Shown: positions 26,586 to 35,568, counted from the stretch's first letter. The stretch is 64,000 nt of DNA from Terripilifer sp031921685 (GCF_031921685.1 NZ_JAPDHU010000001.1:1364001-1428000), one strand, 5' to 3'. Notes: generated by a model not told the origin, from the sequence alone. Numbers and translations are program-made.

Positions 26586-26755
26586 GTTGGTGCCCCAGCG
26601 ATGGGGTGAAACGGGAATACGGTGAGGGAAACCGATGCCGTAGCTGCCCCCGCAACTGTAAGCGATGAGCTGACTTCGTACCAAGTCACTGGGTGATCGC
26701 CCGGGAAGACGCGAAGCCGGCGATGATCCGCGAGCCAGGAGACCGGCCAACATCC
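26586..26755 (+). ncRNA. Cobalamin riboswitch
   Basis: The leader before btuB carries the conserved AdoCbl-riboswitch blocks in order: GGTGCC at 26589, GGGAATACGGTG, GAAACCGATGCCG, the core TGCCCCCGCAACTGTAAGC, a CAAGTCACTGGGTG segment, then GAAGACGCGAAGC and the B12-box-like GAGCCAGGAGACCGGCC ending near 26748. It should reduce btuB-btuC-btuD expression when cobalamin is plentiful. Boundaries are approximate. Confidence 0.95.
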
Positions 26756-26796
26756 CAGTTGTTCTCGCGCCGTCGGTGGGATGGCAGGAGGTTCTT

Positions 26797-28809
26797 GTGA
26801 CGCATCGTTTCCCTGGCAACGCCGCCATTGTGGCTGGCGTTTTTTGTTTGTCCGCACCGTTTCTGCCGCAGGCGGCGCAGGCGCAGGACGCCAATCCAGG
26901 GCAGATCACCACGCCAGGCTATGTGCCACTGCCGACGCTGGTCGTCACCGCCAATCGCACGCCGCTGCCGATCGAACGGCTGGGTGCGAGCGTGACGGTC
27001 ATTCCGGCCGAAGAGATTCAGACCTATGGCAGCAAGAGCCTTGCCGACGTGCTGCGCGGCACACCCGGCCTCAACATCACCGAGAACGGTGGTCCCGGTT
27101 CCCAGTCGAATGTGACGCTGCGCGGCGCCACGCCCGGCCAGACGCTCGTGCTGATCGACGGCATTCGCGTCGGCGATGCGTCGAGCACTGATGGCGCGCT
27201 TGATTTCGGCGCGCTGTCGGCCGTCGACATCGACCGCATCGAAATCGTGCGCGGCCCGCAATCGGCGCTCTATGGCTCCGATGCCATGGGCGGCGTGATC
27301 AATGTCATCACCCGCAAGGGCGAGCGCGCGCCGCGCCGCAGCGTGCAAGTGGAAGCGGGCAGCTACGGCACGATTTCATCGACCGGCGCCGTGTCGGGCG
27401 CCACCGACAAAGTGTCTTACGCCTTCTCGCTGACCGGCTTTCACAGCGACGGCTTCTCGCGCTACGGCTATCGCATCGGCCGCATCACCAGCACGCTGAC
27501 GCAACCGCTGGAGAATGACAAGACCGACAAATTCGCCGGTTCGGCGCGGGTGACATTCACACCGTCGGACAGCTTCTCCGTCGATGTCGGCCTGACGCGC
27601 TTCGCCGATTTCGCCCGTTTCGACAATCCCGGTGCCTTCATGCCGGCCGACAAGGACACGCGCTTCAACAAGGGGCGGCAGTTCGTCACCACCGCTTTCG
27701 TGCGTGCCAATTTCGATCCGTTCGGCGGCGTGCTGAAGAATTCGCTGACGGTCTATTCGAGCCTCATCGAGCGATTCAACCGGCTGGAGCAATCGTGTTT
27801 CGACACGTTCTTCAACAGCTACAATTGCGACACGACCTTCCGTTCGCGCCGCCTCGGCGTCGAATATCAGGGCACGGCCAATCTCGGCACCTATGGCCAG
27901 TTCATCTTCGGTGCCAAGTCGGAGCGCGAAACCGCTTCGACGCGCGAGAACTGGTTGCAGGCGCCCTATACGGTCTCGATGCCGTTCTGGGGCACGCAGG
28001 TCACCAATTCGGTGTTCGCCCAGCATAGCATCACGCTGTTCGACCGGCTCGACCTGACCTTGGGCGGCCGCATCGACGCGATCGACAACAAGACCGTGTT
28101 CCCAACCTGGCGTGCCACCGCCGCCTATCGCATCGAGGAAACCGGCACGCGGCTGCGCGTCAGCGCCGGCACCGGCGCCCATGCCGCCTCGCTCTATCAG
28201 CGCTTCAGCATCTATGGCCTGCCGAGCCTGCGCCCGGAGCAGAACTTCTCCTATGAAGCGGGCATCGACCAGACCTTGCTCGACGGTCGCGTGAAAGCCT
28301 CGGTGACCCTGTTCGACAGCTGGTATCGCAACCTGATCGACTTCAATCCGGCGGCCAATTTCTTCATCGGCCAATATTACAACGTCGGCCATGCCCGCAT
28401 TCGTGGCGTCGAAGCCTCGATCGATGCGGTCATCGTTCCCGACACCTGGCGGGCGCGCGCCACCTTCACCGGCATGACCGCCGTGGACGAAGACAAGCAG
28501 ATCGGCCTTTTACGCCGGCCGCGCCAGCAGGGCAGCCTGTCGCTCATCTATACCGGCATTCCGAATCTGGAAGTGGAAGGCCGCATCTACGCCGCCTCGA
28601 CCCGCACGGATGTCAGCAACGACTTCCCCTATGGCCGCGTGACCCTGCCGCAATATGGCCGGGCCGATCTGCGCGCCAGCTATAAGTTCAACGATTACAT
28701 CACCGCTTACGCCCGGCTCGAAAACATCACCAATGCGCGCTATCAAGAGATCCGGGATTATGGCGTGACCGGCCGCGCCATCTACGCCGGCTTGAAGGTG
28801 ACATGGTAG
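26797..28809 (+). CDS. btuB: TonB-dependent vitamin B12 receptor BtuB
   Basis: Outer-membrane TonB-dependent transporter of 670 residues. After a signal peptide ending near QAAQAQ come the plug domain (VVTANRTPLPIERLGASVTVI; LADVLRGTPGLNI; IVRGPQSALYGSDAMGG) and the beta-barrel ending TGRAIYAGLKVTW with the terminal aromatic residue. The GTG at 26797 is chosen since AGGAGG lies at 26786-26791; an ATG at 26776 is in frame but sits before that ribosome site. B12 specificity follows from the cobalamin riboswitch. It overlaps btuC by 7 bases. Confidence 0.93.
   Translation: MTHRFPGNAAIVAGVFCLSAPFLPQAAQAQDANPGQITTPGYVPLPTLVVTANRTPLPIERLGASVTVIPAEEIQTYGSKSLADVLRGTPGLNITENGGPGSQSNVTLRGATPGQTLVLIDGIRVGDASSTDGALDFGALSAVDIDRIEIVRGPQSALYGSDAMGGVINVITRKGERAPRRSVQVEAGSYGTISSTGAVSGATDKVSYAFSLTGFHSDGFSRYGYRIGRITSTLTQPLENDKTDKFAGSARVTFTPSDSFSVDVGLTRFADFARFDNPGAFMPADKDTRFNKGRQFVTTAFVRANFDPFGGVLKNSLTVYSSLIERFNRLEQSCFDTFFNSYNCDTTFRSRRLGVEYQGTANLGTYGQFIFGAKSERETASTRENWLQAPYTVSMPFWGTQVTNSVFAQHSITLFDRLDLTLGGRIDAIDNKTVFPTWRATAAYRIEETGTRLRVSAGTGAHAASLYQRFSIYGLPSLRPEQNFSYEAGIDQTLLDGRVKASVTLFDSWYRNLIDFNPAANFFIGQYYNVGHARIRGVEASIDAVIVPDTWRARATFTGMTAVDEDKQIGLLRRPRQQGSLSLIYTGIPNLEVEGRIYAASTRTDVSNDFPYGRVTLPQYGRADLRASYKFNDYITAYARLENITNARYQEIRDYGVTGRAIYAGLKVTW
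26818..26849 (+). terminator. Terminator-like hairpin inside the btuB signal-peptide codons
   Basis: AACGCCGCCA pairs with TGGC-T-GGCGTT around TTG, with one bulged T, and runs straight into TTTTTGTTTG. It starts 21 bases into the coding sequence and about 65 bases after the riboswitch. It may be a premature terminator under riboswitch control, or a coincidence of Ala/Val/Phe codons. Confidence 0.4.
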
Positions 28810-29855
28810 GTTCGACGAACGTTACGTCTTCTGAACGACCCAGGCTCCGGACGGCTGCGGCCGCCTCCGGAGCCTTTCTGCTTCTGCTCACCATCGCGCT
28901 GATCGTCGTCGCCATACTCTCCTTGATGCTGGGACCGGCGCATCTGTCGCCGTCCGAATTGTTTCGGGGCCTGACGGGCCAAAGCGAAACGGCCGCGATC
29001 ATCCTGCGCGAAATCCGGCTGCCGCGGCTCATTCTCTCGCTCTCCATCGGCGGCATGCTGGGCCTGGCCGGCGCCGCCGTGCAGGGGCTGAGCCGCAATC
29101 CGCTGGCCGAGCCCGCCGTTTTGGGCACGCCACAGGCAGCGGCGCTCGGCGCCGTGCTGATGATCTATTCCGGCCTGGCCGATGCCTTCTCGCTGGCCTT
29201 GCCGCTGACCGCCATCGTCGGCGCGCTGCTTGCCATGCTGGCGACCCTGCTGGTCGTGCGCCGGGTCGGTGGCGTGATTTCGCTGTTGCTCATCGGCCTG
29301 ATGATCGGCAGCCTCGCCGCCGCCGCCATTTCGCTGATCCTGTCGCTCTCCTCTAACCCCTATGCGGTGACGGAGATCGTGTTCTGGCTGATGGGCTCGT
29401 TCACCGATCGCTCGATGTGGCATGTGGTTTTGTCGCTGCCCTTCATCATCGTCGGCGCGGCCGCGCTGTTCTGGTGCGGCCCGGCCTATAAGGCTCTGAC
29501 ATTAGGCGAAGAGACGGCGACGTCGCTTGGCTTCGACATCTGGCGCGTGTCGCTGATCACCAGCGCCGGCATTGCGCTGGGTGTCGGCGCCGGCACCGCG
29601 GTATCAGGCGCCATCGGTTTCGTTGGCCTGCTCGCGCCGCATATGGTGCGGCCCTTCGTGCGCTCCGACGCGCAGGCTGTGCTGCTGCCCTCGGCCCTGG
29701 CCGGCGCCATCCTCACCACGGCAGCCGACGTTCTGGTAAAACTCATTCCGGCAACGAGCGAAATCCGTGTCGGCGCCTTGATGGCGGTGATCGGCGCACC
29801 ATGCTTCCTTTATCTCGTCATCGCCCGTCCCTATCGGCTGGATGATCGCGCATGA
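28803..29855 (+). CDS. btuC: Cobalamin/iron-siderophore-type ABC permease (FecCD family)
   Basis: A 350-residue inner-membrane permease of the BtuC/FecCD family, with about ten helices. Diagnostic blocks are RLPRLILSLSIGGMLGLAGAAVQG near 74-97, RNPLAEPAVLGTPQAAALG, the FWLMGSFTDRSMW segment and GFVGLLAPHMVRPFV near 270-284, which contacts the ATPase. The start ATG overlaps the last codons of btuB (ATGGTAG), and its stop overlaps btuD. B12 as cargo is by context; iron-siderophore permeases look very similar. Confidence 0.92.
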   Translation: MVGSTNVTSSERPRLRTAAAASGAFLLLLTIALIVVAILSLMLGPAHLSPSELFRGLTGQSETAAIILREIRLPRLILSLSIGGMLGLAGAAVQGLSRNPLAEPAVLGTPQAAALGAVLMIYSGLADAFSLALPLTAIVGALLAMLATLLVVRRVGGVISLLLIGLMIGSLAAAAISLILSLSSNPYAVTEIVFWLMGSFTDRSMWHVVLSLPFIIVGAAALFWCGPAYKALTLGEETATSLGFDIWRVSLITSAGIALGVGAGTAVSGAIGFVGLLAPHMVRPFVRSDAQAVLLPSALAGAILTTAADVLVKLIPATSEIRVGALMAVIGAPCFLYLVIARPYRLDDRA

Positions 29856-30637
29856 GCGGCACCAGCCATATCGTCGTCGATCATCTCAGCGTGTCGCTTG
29901 CCGGCCGCACGATCATCGATGATCTCTCGCTGTCGCTCGACGCTGGCCAGTTCATCGCCGTGATCGGACCAAACGGCTCCGGCAAGACGACGTTCCTGCG
30001 CGCGCTGGCGGGGCAGATGCCGGCATCGGGATCGATCGCGATCAACGGCACGCCGATCGATCGCCTGTCGCTGCCGCAACGCGCCAGGGCCATTTCCTAT
30101 TTGCCGCAGGACATGCGCCAGCCGATCTGGCCCGTGCCGGTGCGCGACATCGTGGCGCTGGGCCTGACGCCGTTCGACACCCATGCGAGCGACGACGATC
30201 CCGCCGTCGAACAGCAGTTGCAGGATTTCGATCTCATCGACCTCGCTGAGCGCGGTGTCGACCGAATTTCCGGCGGCGAGCGCATGCGCGCGCTGTTGGC
30301 GCGCGCGATGGTCGGGCCGCAGCCGATCGTCCTGCTCGACGAACCTTTGAATTCGCTCGATCCAGCACATCAGCTGCGCGTGATGGATTTGTGCCAGAAG
30401 CGCGCCGAGGCCGGCAGTCTGGTGATCGCGGTCATTCACGACATCGATTTCGCCATGCGTTATGCGACACGCATCCTGGCCTTCAAGGACGGACGGCTGG
30501 CCGCCGACGATCTGCCGCGGCGGCTGATCAAGACCGACGTGCTCGCTAAGATTTTCGGCGTGGCCGTGGCGCAGGCACAGACGCCGGACGGACCCATTCT
30601 TGCCATGCGGCCGCATCGGGATTTAGATCGCGGCTAA
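29852..30637 (+). CDS. btuD: ABC transporter ATP-binding protein for cobalamin (BtuD-like)
   Basis: A 261-residue cytoplasmic ATPase of the BtuD/FecE type. Walker A GPNGSGKTTFLRALAG is near 35-50, the Q-loop region has YLPQDMRQP, the signature is a shortened SGGERMRALLARA near 138-150 and Walker B is IVLLDEPLNSLD near 158-169, with VIHDIDFA supplying the switch histidine. It is the last gene of the riboswitch-controlled btuB-btuC-btuD unit and starts within the btuC stop (ATGA). Confidence 0.93.
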   Translation: MSGTSHIVVDHLSVSLAGRTIIDDLSLSLDAGQFIAVIGPNGSGKTTFLRALAGQMPASGSIAINGTPIDRLSLPQRARAISYLPQDMRQPIWPVPVRDIVALGLTPFDTHASDDDPAVEQQLQDFDLIDLAERGVDRISGGERMRALLARAMVGPQPIVLLDEPLNSLDPAHQLRVMDLCQKRAEAGSLVIAVIHDIDFAMRYATRILAFKDGRLAADDLPRRLIKTDVLAKIFGVAVAQAQTPDGPILAMRPHRDLDRG

Positions 30638-30657
30638 CAGCCACGCCTTGGTCCGCG

Positions 30658-31131
30658 ATGAATAGCGATCCGCCGATTCCACCCGAAGACAAACGCCAGT
30701 CCGCCCATGCGGCCATGGTGATGCGTGGCGTGCAGAGGCTGATGCGCGCACATCGGTTGGAATCGCTTGTCGAAATGCCGTTGAACAATGGCCGTCGCGC
30801 CGATGTGATCGGGCTTGGCGGCGACGGGCGCTTTCACATCGTCGAAGTGAAATCGAGCATCGCCGATTTTCGCACCGATAAGAAATGGCATGAGTATCGC
30901 GACTATTGCGATCACTTCTCCTTCGCCACCCATGCGGACGTACCGCTGGAGATTTTTCCGGAAGAGTGCGGATTGATCGTCGCCGACAAATTCGGCGCCG
31001 AAATTCTGCGGCCGCCGTCAGAGCACGTGCTCAATGCGGCACGGCGCAAGGCGATGCTGATCGCCTTCGGCCAGCAGGCGGCGAGCCGTCTGCACCTGCT
31101 CTACGATCCGACGCGCGATCCGCTGGGCTAG
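30658..31131 (+). CDS. mmcB: MmcB family DNA repair protein
   Basis: A 157-residue protein of the alphaproteobacterial MmcB (DUF1052) family, named in Caulobacter for mitomycin C resistance within the SOS response. The restriction-endonuclease-like core is seen in LPLNNGRRADVIGLGGDG-type sequence near 40-58 followed by FHIVEVKSSIADFRTDKKW near 60-78: the D...E-V-K series is the PD-(D/E)XK active-site pattern. It follows btuD by 20 bp but is unlikely to be part of B12 uptake. No LexA box was identified upstream. Confidence 0.9.
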   Translation: MNSDPPIPPEDKRQSAHAAMVMRGVQRLMRAHRLESLVEMPLNNGRRADVIGLGGDGRFHIVEVKSSIADFRTDKKWHEYRDYCDHFSFATHADVPLEIFPEECGLIVADKFGAEILRPPSEHVLNAARRKAMLIAFGQQAASRLHLLYDPTRDPLG

Positions 31132-31147
31132 CGAACTGACGGCGCGT

Positions 31148-31696
31148 TCAGCGCGGCGCGCGCTTGGCGAGAATGCGCTGCAATGTGCGGCGATGCATGC
31201 TCAAGCGGCGTGCCGTTTCCGAAACGTTGCGGCCGCACAATTCGTAGATGCGCTGAATGTGTTCCCAGCGCACGCGATCGGCCGACATCGGATTTTCGGG
31301 GAGCTGCGCCTTGTCGTGGGTGATGGCCATCAGCGCATTGTAGATTTCGTCCGCATCGGCGGGCTTGGCCAGATAGTCGAAAGCGCCAAGCTTCACGGCG
31401 GTGACGGCGGTGGCGATATTGCCATAGCCGGTCAGGATGATGCCGCGCGCTTCCGGCCGGCGCTCCTTGAGCAGCGAAATGACATCAAGGCCGCTGCCAT
31501 CGGTGAGCCGCAGGTCGATGATGGCGAAGGCCGGCGGATGCACTTTGATCGCCTCGATCCCCTCGGCGACGGTTTCGGCCACCGCGACGGTAAATCCGCG
31601 CGCTTCCATGGCCCGGCACAGGCGGGTCAGGAAGGGCTTGTCGTCATCGACGATCAGAAGGGATTTATCGTCAGACTCGGTTTCCGGCGTGGTCAT
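31148..31696 (-). CDS. regA: Redox response regulator RegA/ActR/PrrA
   Basis: A 182-residue response regulator. The receiver domain has the acidic triad VDDD near 16-19, the phosphoacceptor Asp61 in AIIDLRLTD, Thr89 and Lys111 in YLAKP. A short proline-containing linker leads to a Fis-type helix-turn-helix NVSETARRLSMHRRTLQRIL, a C terminus almost invariant in RegA/ActR proteins. It partners with the regB-like kinase encoded 88 bp upstream on the same strand. Known targets of such systems are respiration, carbon and nitrogen fixation genes. Confidence 0.95.
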   Translation of the reverse strand: MTTPETESDDKSLLIVDDDKPFLTRLCRAMEARGFTVAVAETVAEGIEAIKVHPPAFAIIDLRLTDGSGLDVISLLKERRPEARGIILTGYGNIATAVTAVKLGAFDYLAKPADADEIYNALMAITHDKAQLPENPMSADRVRWEHIQRIYELCGRNVSETARRLSMHRRTLQRILAKRAPR

Positions 31697-31784
31697 TTTG
31701 CGTTGGGTTCCTGATTTTTAGCCAGGGATTGGTTTGGCCCGTGACAGGCGCGAATTTAGCCGAAATGGGGCGGCAATTGCACGT

Positions 31785-33164
31785 TCAATCAGCATGAACA
31801 GGGCCGTCGGACATCGTGCCGCGCTCAAAATCCTCGCGAGACCAACGGATTGAGATGCGCGCACCGGCATTCGGCGCCACCGCGTTGCCCATCGAAATCG
31901 TCGCCCCTGTGCGCTCGAGCAGGGTTTTGGCGATGAAAAGGCCAAGGCCAAGGCCGGAGCCGGGCTCGGACTTGGCCCGCCGCTCGTCGTGGCCGCCCCG
32001 GGTGGTGATGTAGGGATCGCCGATCTTGGTCAGCACGTCGGCGGAAAAGCCGGGCCCATCGTCCTCGATGGTGATGCCGACCTGATCCTTGGTCCAATTG
32101 GCTTTGATGCGGACCTCGACCTTGGCAAAATCGACAGCGTTCTCGACGAGATTGCCCAGGCCATAGAGCAGGCCGGGATTGCGCCGGCAATTGGGGGGCG
32201 TGCCCTCGCCCTGAATTTCCGATTTCAGCTCGACGCCAAAATCGCGGGACGGTTCGAGCGTCTCTTCGAGCAGTTGCGGCAGCGACAGCACGTCCCAATG
32301 CTGCGCCGGTTCGTCGCCGAGCGAGGTGAGCTTGCCGAGAATGGTGCGGCAGCGCTGCAATTCCGTCGTCAGCAAATCCAGGTCTTCGGCGATCGTGGCA
32401 TCGGCCGACAATTGCTTACGCATTTCTTTCACCACCAGAGTGATGGTGGCGAGCGGCGTGCCCAGCTCATGCGCCGCGGCGGCGGCCAGACCGTCGAGCT
32501 GCGTTAGATGTTGCTCTCGCGCAAGGACAAGTTCAGTCGCGGTGAGCGCATCGGACAGGCGGCGCGCTTCCTCGGCGACGCGAAACGCATAGATGGTGAT
32601 GAAGACGGCGCCGAGCACCAGCGCGATCCACACACCGATCTTATAGAGATAGGGCAGTTGCAGAACGATGCCCGGATACCACGGCAGCGGCCGCTGGAAG
32701 AAGCCGAGGAAAGTGGCGCAGGCCACCATCAATACGACGAGCGCGACGGTGCGCGTCACCGACAGCGACACGGCCGAGATCATCACCGGTGCAAGAAAGA
32801 GGATCGAGAACGGATTTTCGAGACCGCCGGTCAGATAGAGCAACGCGGTGAGCTGCAACATGTCGAAGGCGAGCAGAAGCGTCGCCTCGCGCTCGGCGAG
32901 GCGGTGCGTCACCGGATAGCGCAGACGCAACCCAATGTTGAGCCAGACGGAAGCGGCAACCGCCGTGACGCACCAGGCGATCGGCAAAGGGAAACTGAGG
33001 CCAAACGCGATGATCAGCAAAGCCGCCGTTTGCCCGGCGATGGCCAGCCAGCGCAGGCGAATGAGGGTGTCGACGCGAATCCGGCCGGCGGATTCCGGAG
33101 GGGCGACAAGAGTCATGGGCACGATTGCCGGGACGAGAGGGCCATGGGACAGTTCGCTAACCAT
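31785..33164 (-). CDS. regB: Redox sensor histidine kinase RegB/ActS/PrrB
   Basis: A 459-residue membrane kinase with about six N-terminal helices. The quinone-sensing heptad GGLENPF is near 114-120, between membrane helices as in RegB. The H-box AAAHELGTPLATI has the phosphorylated His near 232, and a cysteine follows in the dimerisation domain (LQRCRTIL), matching the redox-active cysteine of Rhodobacter RegB. N box NLVENAVDFA, and G boxes EDDGPGFS and GSGLGLGLFIAKTL, complete the kinase. Both known redox sensors are therefore conserved. It is divergent from phaZ. Confidence 0.95.
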   Translation of the reverse strand: MVSELSHGPLVPAIVPMTLVAPPESAGRIRVDTLIRLRWLAIAGQTAALLIIAFGLSFPLPIAWCVTAVAASVWLNIGLRLRYPVTHRLAEREATLLLAFDMLQLTALLYLTGGLENPFSILFLAPVMISAVSLSVTRTVALVVLMVACATFLGFFQRPLPWYPGIVLQLPYLYKIGVWIALVLGAVFITIYAFRVAEEARRLSDALTATELVLAREQHLTQLDGLAAAAAHELGTPLATITLVVKEMRKQLSADATIAEDLDLLTTELQRCRTILGKLTSLGDEPAQHWDVLSLPQLLEETLEPSRDFGVELKSEIQGEGTPPNCRRNPGLLYGLGNLVENAVDFAKVEVRIKANWTKDQVGITIEDDGPGFSADVLTKIGDPYITTRGGHDERRAKSEPGSGLGLGLFIAKTLLERTGATISMGNAVAPNAGARISIRWSREDFERGTMSDGPVHAD

Positions 33165-33245
33165 TCGCCCGGATCATAAGTAGTTCTCGGGGGGCGAGAG
33201 GCGCGAATCAGCGGCAGATTGTCCCTGCCGTATAAATAGGCTATT

Positions 33246-33256
33246 TTGCACCGCAA
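33246..33256. promoter_or_regulatory. Candidate PhaR-type operator upstream of phaZ
   Basis: TTGCACCGCAA is a perfect inverted repeat with a three-base spacer, resembling the TGC-N-GCA sites bound by the PHA regulator PhaR in other alphaproteobacteria. It lies about 35 bp before the phaZ start. The palindrome is seen directly, its regulator is inferred. Confidence 0.35.
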
Positions 33257-33290
33257 TATAGCTTGGCTATTAGGCTGAAGTAGGTTGTTC

Positions 33291-34559
33291 ATGAACCGAT
33301 TGTCTTATCAGCTTTACGAAATGGCGCATCTGTCCTTCGCGCCGGCACGCTTTGTTTCGGATGCGACGCGGCTTGCTTTCAAGAACCCGCTCAATCCGCT
33401 GGCGCATACGTATCTCGGCCGCAACATCGCCGCATCCGCCGAATTGTTCGAGCGTTTGACGCGTCGCTACGGCAAACCGGCCTTCGGTCTCGACACGACC
33501 GTTGTCGAAGGCAAGACCGTTCCCGTGCGCGAGGAGATCGTCTGGGAGCGGCCCTATTGCGGCCTCATCCACTTCGAGCGGCAAGGCAATATTCCTAAGG
33601 CGGCGCATGCGCGGCTGCTCATCGTCGCGCCAATGTCGGGCCATTATGCCACTTTGTTGCGCGGCACGGTGGAAGCCTTCCTGCCAGACTTCGACGTCTA
33701 CATCACCGACTGGGCCGACGGGCGCATGGTGCCGATGTCGGCGGGCCGTTTCGATCTCGACGACTACATCGACTATGTCACCGCCATCTTCAAACATCTG
33801 CACGAAGCCGATCCGCACACGCCGGTGCATGTGCTCGCCGTGTGCCAGCCCGCCGTGCCGGTTGTCGTCTCGGTCGCCTTGCTTGAAGCCGCGGGGAAGC
33901 CTTACTATCCGGACTCGATGATCCTGATGGGCGGCCCGATCGATACGCGCCGTAGTCCGACAGCGGTCAATACCCTGGCTGAGCAGCGCGGCACCGACTG
34001 GTTCCGGCGTAACTGCATTCACACCGTTCCCTTCCCCTATCCGGGCTTCGGCCGCGAAGTCTATCCAGGCTTCCTGCAATTGACCGGCTTCATGGCGATG
34101 AACTTCGATCGCCACTTCAATGCCCATGTGGAGATGTTCCGCAATCTTGTGAAAGGCGACGGCGACACCTACGAGAAGCAGGAAGAATTCTACGACGAAT
34201 ATATGGCCGTGATGGATCTCGACGCGGCCTACTATCTGCAGACCGTCGAAACCGTCTTCGTGCGACACGATCTGCCGAAAGGCGAGATGAAGCATCGCGG
34301 ACAACTTGTCGATTTGAAGGCGATCAAGCGTGTGGCCTTGATGACGGTCGAAGGTGAAAACGACGACATTTCCGGTGTCGGCCAGACGCAAGCGACCCAC
34401 GCGCTATGTCCGAACATTCCAGAAGACCGCAAGCTGCACCATTTGCAGGAACATGTCGGTCATTATGGCGTGTTCAACGGCTCACGCTTCCGTCGTGACA
34501 TTGCGCCGCGAATCAAGACGTTCACCCGCGCCATGGAACGCTGGAACAAGTCCAGCTAA
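33291..34559 (+). CDS. phaZ: Intracellular polyhydroxyalkanoate depolymerase
   Basis: A 422-residue alpha/beta-hydrolase that mobilises stored PHA granules in the cytoplasm. The N terminus NRLSYQLYEMAHLSFAPAR is typical of PhaZ. The usual lipase serine is replaced by cysteine: VCQPAVP places the nucleophile at Cys185, as in the Ralstonia PhaZ1 group. Later blocks such as VEGENDDISGVGQT and HHLQEHVGHYGVFNGSRF carry the acid and histidine. The ATG at 33291 is used; a TTG six bases upstream is also in frame. phaC and phaB are not in the window. Confidence 0.95.
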   Translation: MNRLSYQLYEMAHLSFAPARFVSDATRLAFKNPLNPLAHTYLGRNIAASAELFERLTRRYGKPAFGLDTTVVEGKTVPVREEIVWERPYCGLIHFERQGNIPKAAHARLLIVAPMSGHYATLLRGTVEAFLPDFDVYITDWADGRMVPMSAGRFDLDDYIDYVTAIFKHLHEADPHTPVHVLAVCQPAVPVVVSVALLEAAGKPYYPDSMILMGGPIDTRRSPTAVNTLAEQRGTDWFRRNCIHTVPFPYPGFGREVYPGFLQLTGFMAMNFDRHFNAHVEMFRNLVKGDGDTYEKQEEFYDEYMAVMDLDAAYYLQTVETVFVRHDLPKGEMKHRGQLVDLKAIKRVALMTVEGENDDISGVGQTQATHALCPNIPEDRKLHHLQEHVGHYGVFNGSRFRRDIAPRIKTFTRAMERWNKSS

Positions 34560-34624
34560 GACGAACGAATCTGTTCGAAATAGGAAAGTAGCGCGCCGGA
34601 CGATTCTTGCGGTATCATCCGGGC

Positions 34625-35392
34625 ATGGCGCTCTTTTCGAATCGCTCCTCTGCACCTCCGGCCGCGACGCAAATGCGTATCGCGGACAAGAGCGCGACCT
34701 ATGTCGTCACCTTGAAGCGCACGGCAACGACGCGGCGCTTCACGCTGCGCGTGCGCAATGCGACGCGCGATGTGGTGTTGACGATTCCGCAACGTGCTTC
34801 AATCGTCGAAGCGCGCGACTTCGCCGAGAAACATGCGGCATGGATCGGCGAGCGCTTGCAGAAGCTGCCGCATCCGCTGCCCTTCGTCGACGGCTGCATC
34901 ATTCCCCTGCGCGGCATTCCGCACATCATCCAACATCGTCCCGGCGCACGCGGCACAGTGTGGGTGGAGGGCGTGACGACGTTGGACGGTCCGGCCTTGG
35001 CGCTCTGCGTCGCCGGCAAGGCTGAACATCTGGGACGGCGCGTGCAGGACTATCTGCGCACGCAAGCGCTGGCCGATCTCAATGTCGCGGCGAGCGCCTA
35101 TGCCGGCAAGCTCGGGCTGACACCGAAACGCATTTCGATTCGTGATTCGAAAACCCGCTGGGGCTCCTGCTCCGCCGATGGCTCGCTGAATTTTTCCTGG
35201 CGCATCGTGCTGGCCCCAGCCTTCGTGCTCGACTATCTCGCCGCCCATGAAGTGGCGCATATGGTGCACCTCAATCACTCGCCGAAATTCTGGGCGCTGA
35301 CGCGGCGCCTGTGCGCCGAGACCGATCGCGCCGAAGCCTGGCTCGACGCGCACGGCACGCAACTGCACCGCTACGGCCAGAAGGCGGAGTGA
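34625..35392 (+). CDS. YgjP-like (DUF45) zinc metallopeptidase
   Basis: A 255-residue protein of the YgjP/SprT-like metallopeptidase family. The C-terminal catalytic part has SIRDSKTRWGSCSADGSLNFSW-type sequence near 175-196 and the zinc site HEVAHMVHLNHSPKFW near 214-229 (HExxH plus a third histidine). The N-terminal half has a beta-rich region LRVRNATRDVVLTIP. The ATG at 34625 is preferred to an upstream TTG. Members are often called M48 or YgjP peptidases; physiological substrate is unknown. It lies alone after phaZ. Confidence 0.9.
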   Translation: MALFSNRSSAPPAATQMRIADKSATYVVTLKRTATTRRFTLRVRNATRDVVLTIPQRASIVEARDFAEKHAAWIGERLQKLPHPLPFVDGCIIPLRGIPHIIQHRPGARGTVWVEGVTTLDGPALALCVAGKAEHLGRRVQDYLRTQALADLNVAASAYAGKLGLTPKRISIRDSKTRWGSCSADGSLNFSWRIVLAPAFVLDYLAAHEVAHMVHLNHSPKFWALTRRLCAETDRAEAWLDAHGTQLHRYGQKAE

Positions 35393-35416
35393 CGCGTCTT
35401 CTTCCACGACACGCCG

Positions 35417-35568
35417 CCGTGTCATCCCGGACGCCGAAGGCGATCCGGTATCCAGAGCGTGTGATTGAATGCTGCTTGCAGAGAGCGCTCAACGCAGATG
35501 AGGCAATCGCTCTACCACTTGCCCCTGGTTCCCGGATCAGGCTGCGCGTGTCCGGGATGACACCGAGG
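35417..35568. repeat. Dispersed BIME-like element, copy 5 (complete)
   Basis: Left arm GTGTCATCCCGGAC with tip GCC-GAA-GGC then GATCCGG. Right arm GCCCCTGGTTCCCGGATC, tip region AGGCTGCGCGTG, then TCCGGGATGACACCG. It fills the convergent gap between the metallopeptidase gene and trmB. Confidence 0.85.
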
